DNA from: Mesotaenium endlicherianum
Lineage: Eukaryota; Streptophyta; Zygnematophyceae; Zygnematales; Mesotaeniaceae
Length of the DNA: 35,090 bases
Assembly (NCBI GenBank): GCA_009602735.1
Contig: WELA01001245.1
Location: forward strand, 71,233 to 106,322
Reading direction: 5' to 3'
The notes under the pieces are model-generated. The model worked only from the letters and a program-made list of their open reading frames with translations, was not told the DNA's origin and ran no database searches. Below are positions 32,941-35,090 of the stretch, piece after piece. The number at the start of each line of letters is the position of its first letter. The first letter of the stretch is position 1. A program made the translations under genes and the position numbers.

Positions 32941-34165
32941 TTATGTCGTCGACATGCACATAATTGCTCTCTCACCCTCGAGGTAGAAGCCATAGGGAAC
33001 GCCTGCATGCAACACTGACACCAGCGTCATCGTACCAGCTTCGTACCGTAAAAGAAAAGAGAATGTTCAAGCCGTCAACATCCTACAACTTGTGGACGAT
33101 GTTTCGAGCATGGCAGGCACTAAAGCATAGACTATAGCCTGAACATATATCATGAAACTTCTAAAAAAAAGCGTGAAAGGCCCCAGCTCCGGTGGCAGCT
33201 GCCCGTCTCAGCTTATTTTGCAGCTTATTCTTACTGTATTATTCCTGATTTTGTCCAATGGTTGCCACACATTGCATATTATGCCACATTTTGCAGCTCA
33301 TGCGAGTGTCGGTAGGTGTAGAGTTGCTGACCGCTTTGCGCTGATCCGAGTGGCTCAGCAACTCGAACAATTTCGCGACTGCCGAAAAGTGATTGAATTA
33401 AGTTGGGCGTGCTGCAGCAGCTCCTGCGCCCAATAGCATGGCTGGGAGCCCCTTATGAGAGCTGAGACTGGAGGTCTGCGCATACCAAGGGCTTGCTAGA
33501 GGTCCAGCAGGTTGTCAAAGTTACTAGGCCCCGTAGAGAACAGGCGTATACTTTTTTCCTGTTTTGTGGATTTCCGTGCAATGCCTTGCTTCTCTGTATC
33601 ATCGACGGAGGAATAGTCCTGCATGGGGAGCTCTACTAATCTCTTGGGTTGGAGATCAGAAAGAGCTACTTACGTATGCCGCAATATTCACGTGTCAAGC
33701 CGTGGAAAGCTGCAACCTTGTGGAAGTAAGCGGGTTCATTGGAACAAGTAGGCAAATGCTGGCGATTGTCGCGGAGTCTCGCTCAAACACTTGCATAGCT
33801 CACTGACTACGGAGTGGACCGCAGCGTTTGGTCCTGGGGGGTACATTACGTGCAATTGGCAGATTATGGCCGCAGCCTTAACAACTAAGCTATGGGCACC
33901 TGAGCATTGTTCGTTTCCTCCAAGGACCGGCAACGACTTCCACATCTTTTGAGGCGTCGTAGATGCTCTGCAGTCATCCCCTGGGAATCAAACTGCGAGC
34001 CTCAGGGGTCAAATAGCCCTCTGCTGATTGCATACCACAGCGAAACTTTGAAAGTCCTTGAAGCATTACGTACATAGTATCACAGATTAACGACTTTGGC
34101 AGAAAACTGAGGAGTTGGTGATGTCTGTGTTCCCTCTGAGATAACAGGCAGGCACTGCGGCTACC
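32941..34165. promoter_or_regulatory. Divergent intergenic region upstream of the CID-like gene and TRM1
   Basis: The 1,225 bases lie between a minus-strand start at 32940 and a plus-strand start at 34166. The sequence is AT-rich to about 34.1 kb. The ORF at 33152-33436 has no recognisable motif. No exon, tRNA or repeat could be supported; promoter activity for both neighbours is inferred from position only. Confidence 0.4.
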
Positions 34166-35090
34166 ATGGCCGCTCTAGGTGGTATCTTCTGCCTTAAGGC
34201 ACCTGTTGCCACCCTGGGCCTACATGCCTGCTTGGGGAGCTCCCATAGGCCAGGCAGGCAAGGCCCTGTGCCTTGCTGTCTTCGCTTGCATGAGCCTCTG
34301 CTCGCCTCGGCCCGCACAAGGGCCCGCACGCGCGATCTGAGCCGTACAAGTGGCATGTTCTCCCCACTCCTGCCCGGGCCCAGCAGTCGAAAAGGCCCCA
34401 CCTGTCTGCTCCCCGGTACGATATCCCTCGAGTACAAGGCTACTGCCATTTCACCCCAGGCGGAGGGGTTTAACTCAGAGGATTTGCTCTCCGAGCCTCA
34501 GCTCCGAAGGCCCAGCTGGCGGCAGGAGGGGCACGAGACAGCTGCCCCGCTTGAGAGGGAGAGGGGGGCACAACAGCTGCAGGGAGAGGAGCAATCCTCT
34601 GGCGCCGGGACCGGGGCTGGGGCCTGCGCTGGCCCGCGCCGGGCGGCGGGGCCCAAAAAAGCTCCTGAGCGGACCCGAGCAGCGCTGGAGCGGGGAGCTC
34701 GCCGAGCCGCAGCGGCACCAGCAGCCGGAGCCGGGGCCGGGGCCGGAGCTGGAGCCACAGTGGGGGCAAGGGGGGGGCCGGAGGCAGGGGCTGTGCTGGA
34801 GGAAAGGGGCGCAGAGTTTCGGATCAGCGGCAGCTTCTACCGGCAGGAGAGCGCGCTGGGGCGCGACCTGGGGCTGCTGGCGGCAGCGCTGCAGCGGCGG
34901 GACGCGGGGCAGCTGCGCGTGATGGACGCCATGTGCGGCAGCGGCGTGCGCGGCGTGCGCTACCTGCTCCACGCGGGCGCCGATGCCGTGTGGTGCAATG
35001 ACGCGTGCGTCGACTTCCACGCCGCGCTCCTCGAGAACCTCTCCGCGGCCGCCGACGGGCGCCGCCTCTCGCCCGCCGCCGCGGGGGGCC
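34166..35090 (+). CDS. TRM1: TRM1-like tRNA (guanine26-N2)-dimethyltransferase, organelle-targeted, 3' end outside window
   Basis: S-adenosylmethionine-dependent enzyme expected to dimethylate G26 of tRNA. The frame is open without interruption from ATG 34166 (context taccATGG) to the window edge, giving 308 visible codons. Residues about 1-80 are rich in Ala, Ser and Arg with few acids, typical of a plastid or mitochondrial transit peptide. Residues about 100-215 are low-complexity Gly/Ala/Glu/Arg. From 218 on come FRISGSFYRQESALGRDLG, then the SAM-binding motif DAMCGSGVRGVRYLL (254 onward) and CNDA (277-280), all characteristic of the TRM1 family and most like the plant organellar branch. 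Catalytic motifs further on lie outside the window. An in-frame Met at 34355 is an alternative start. The N-terminal stretch could hide a small intron, although none is needed. GC content jumps here relative to the upstream region. Confidence 0.86.
   Translation, partial: MAALGGIFCLKAPVATLGLHACLGSSHRPGRQGPVPCCLRLHEPLLASARTRARTRDLSRTSGMFSPLLPGPSSRKGPTCLLPGTISLEYKATAISPQAEGFNSEDLLSEPQLRRPSWRQEGHETAAPLERERGAQQLQGEEQSSGAGTGAGACAGPRRAAGPKKAPERTRAALERGARRAAAAPAAGAGAGAGAGATVGARGGPEAGAVLEERGAEFRISGSFYRQESALGRDLGLLAAALQRRDAGQLRVMDAMCGSGVRGVRYLLHAGADAVWCNDACVDFHAALLENLSAAADGRRLSPAAAGG

Noticed and set aside
33960..34045. tRNA-like stretch on the minus strand (GTTTGATTCCC resembling a T-loop)
   Set aside because: The acceptor stem, D-arm and anticodon arm could not be paired in a cloverleaf.

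Overview
The window is nuclear DNA from a eukaryote. Every convincing gene is split by GT-AG introns, often short exons between long introns. The four genes I recognise look plant or green-algal: a plant-type COQ2, a BAG6/Scythe-like ubiquitin-domain chaperone, a SYP5-class Qc-SNARE, and a TRM1-like tRNA methyltransferase with an organelle-type leader. The GC-rich exons, the GC-rich introns full of short degenerate tandem repeats and a TGTAA element after one stop codon suggest a green alga, perhaps chlorophyte or prasinophyte grade. The species cannot be named from the sequence alone.

Layout. Positions 1-6519 (minus strand) hold COQ2, the ubiquinone-pathway prenyltransferase; six exons are visible and its 3' end runs off the left edge. 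An 874-base divergent promoter region (6520-7393) follows. Positions 7394-21415 (plus) hold a 16-exon BAG6 homologue of about 1,325 residues, complete except that one intron contains a 691-base assembly gap. Positions 21679-22351 hold a weak, phase-consistent three-exon candidate of unknown function. Positions 23380-25439 (minus) hold a complete six-exon SYP5-type SNARE of 235 residues. Positions about 27.6-32.9 kb (minus) hold exons of one or two unrecognised genes. The most upstream exons encode a possible CTD-interaction (CID/RPR-like) domain followed by a Tyr/Gly/Pro-rich segment, and the most downstream exons encode a helical, Leu-rich segment. Positions 34166-35090 (plus) hold the 5' part of a TRM1-like gene, cut by the right edge.

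The genes do not form an operon-like pathway. One functional link may be chance: BAG6 in other eukaryotes chaperones tail-anchored membrane proteins, and the next firmly identified gene encodes a tail-anchored SNARE.

The most unusual structure is in the introns. Many carry 2-4 degenerate tandem copies of units of about 70-175 bases, and at least three of these arrays include a copy of an exon-intron junction (COQ2 exon 5 acceptor, COQ2 exon 6 donor, BAG6 exon 8 acceptor). Base composition also shifts sharply, with GC-rich blocks (1-6 kb, 9.6-21.5 kb, 34.1-35.1 kb) separated by AT-richer blocks. All exon boundaries below were inferred by eye from splice signals, reading phase and remembered family conservation, without transcript data.
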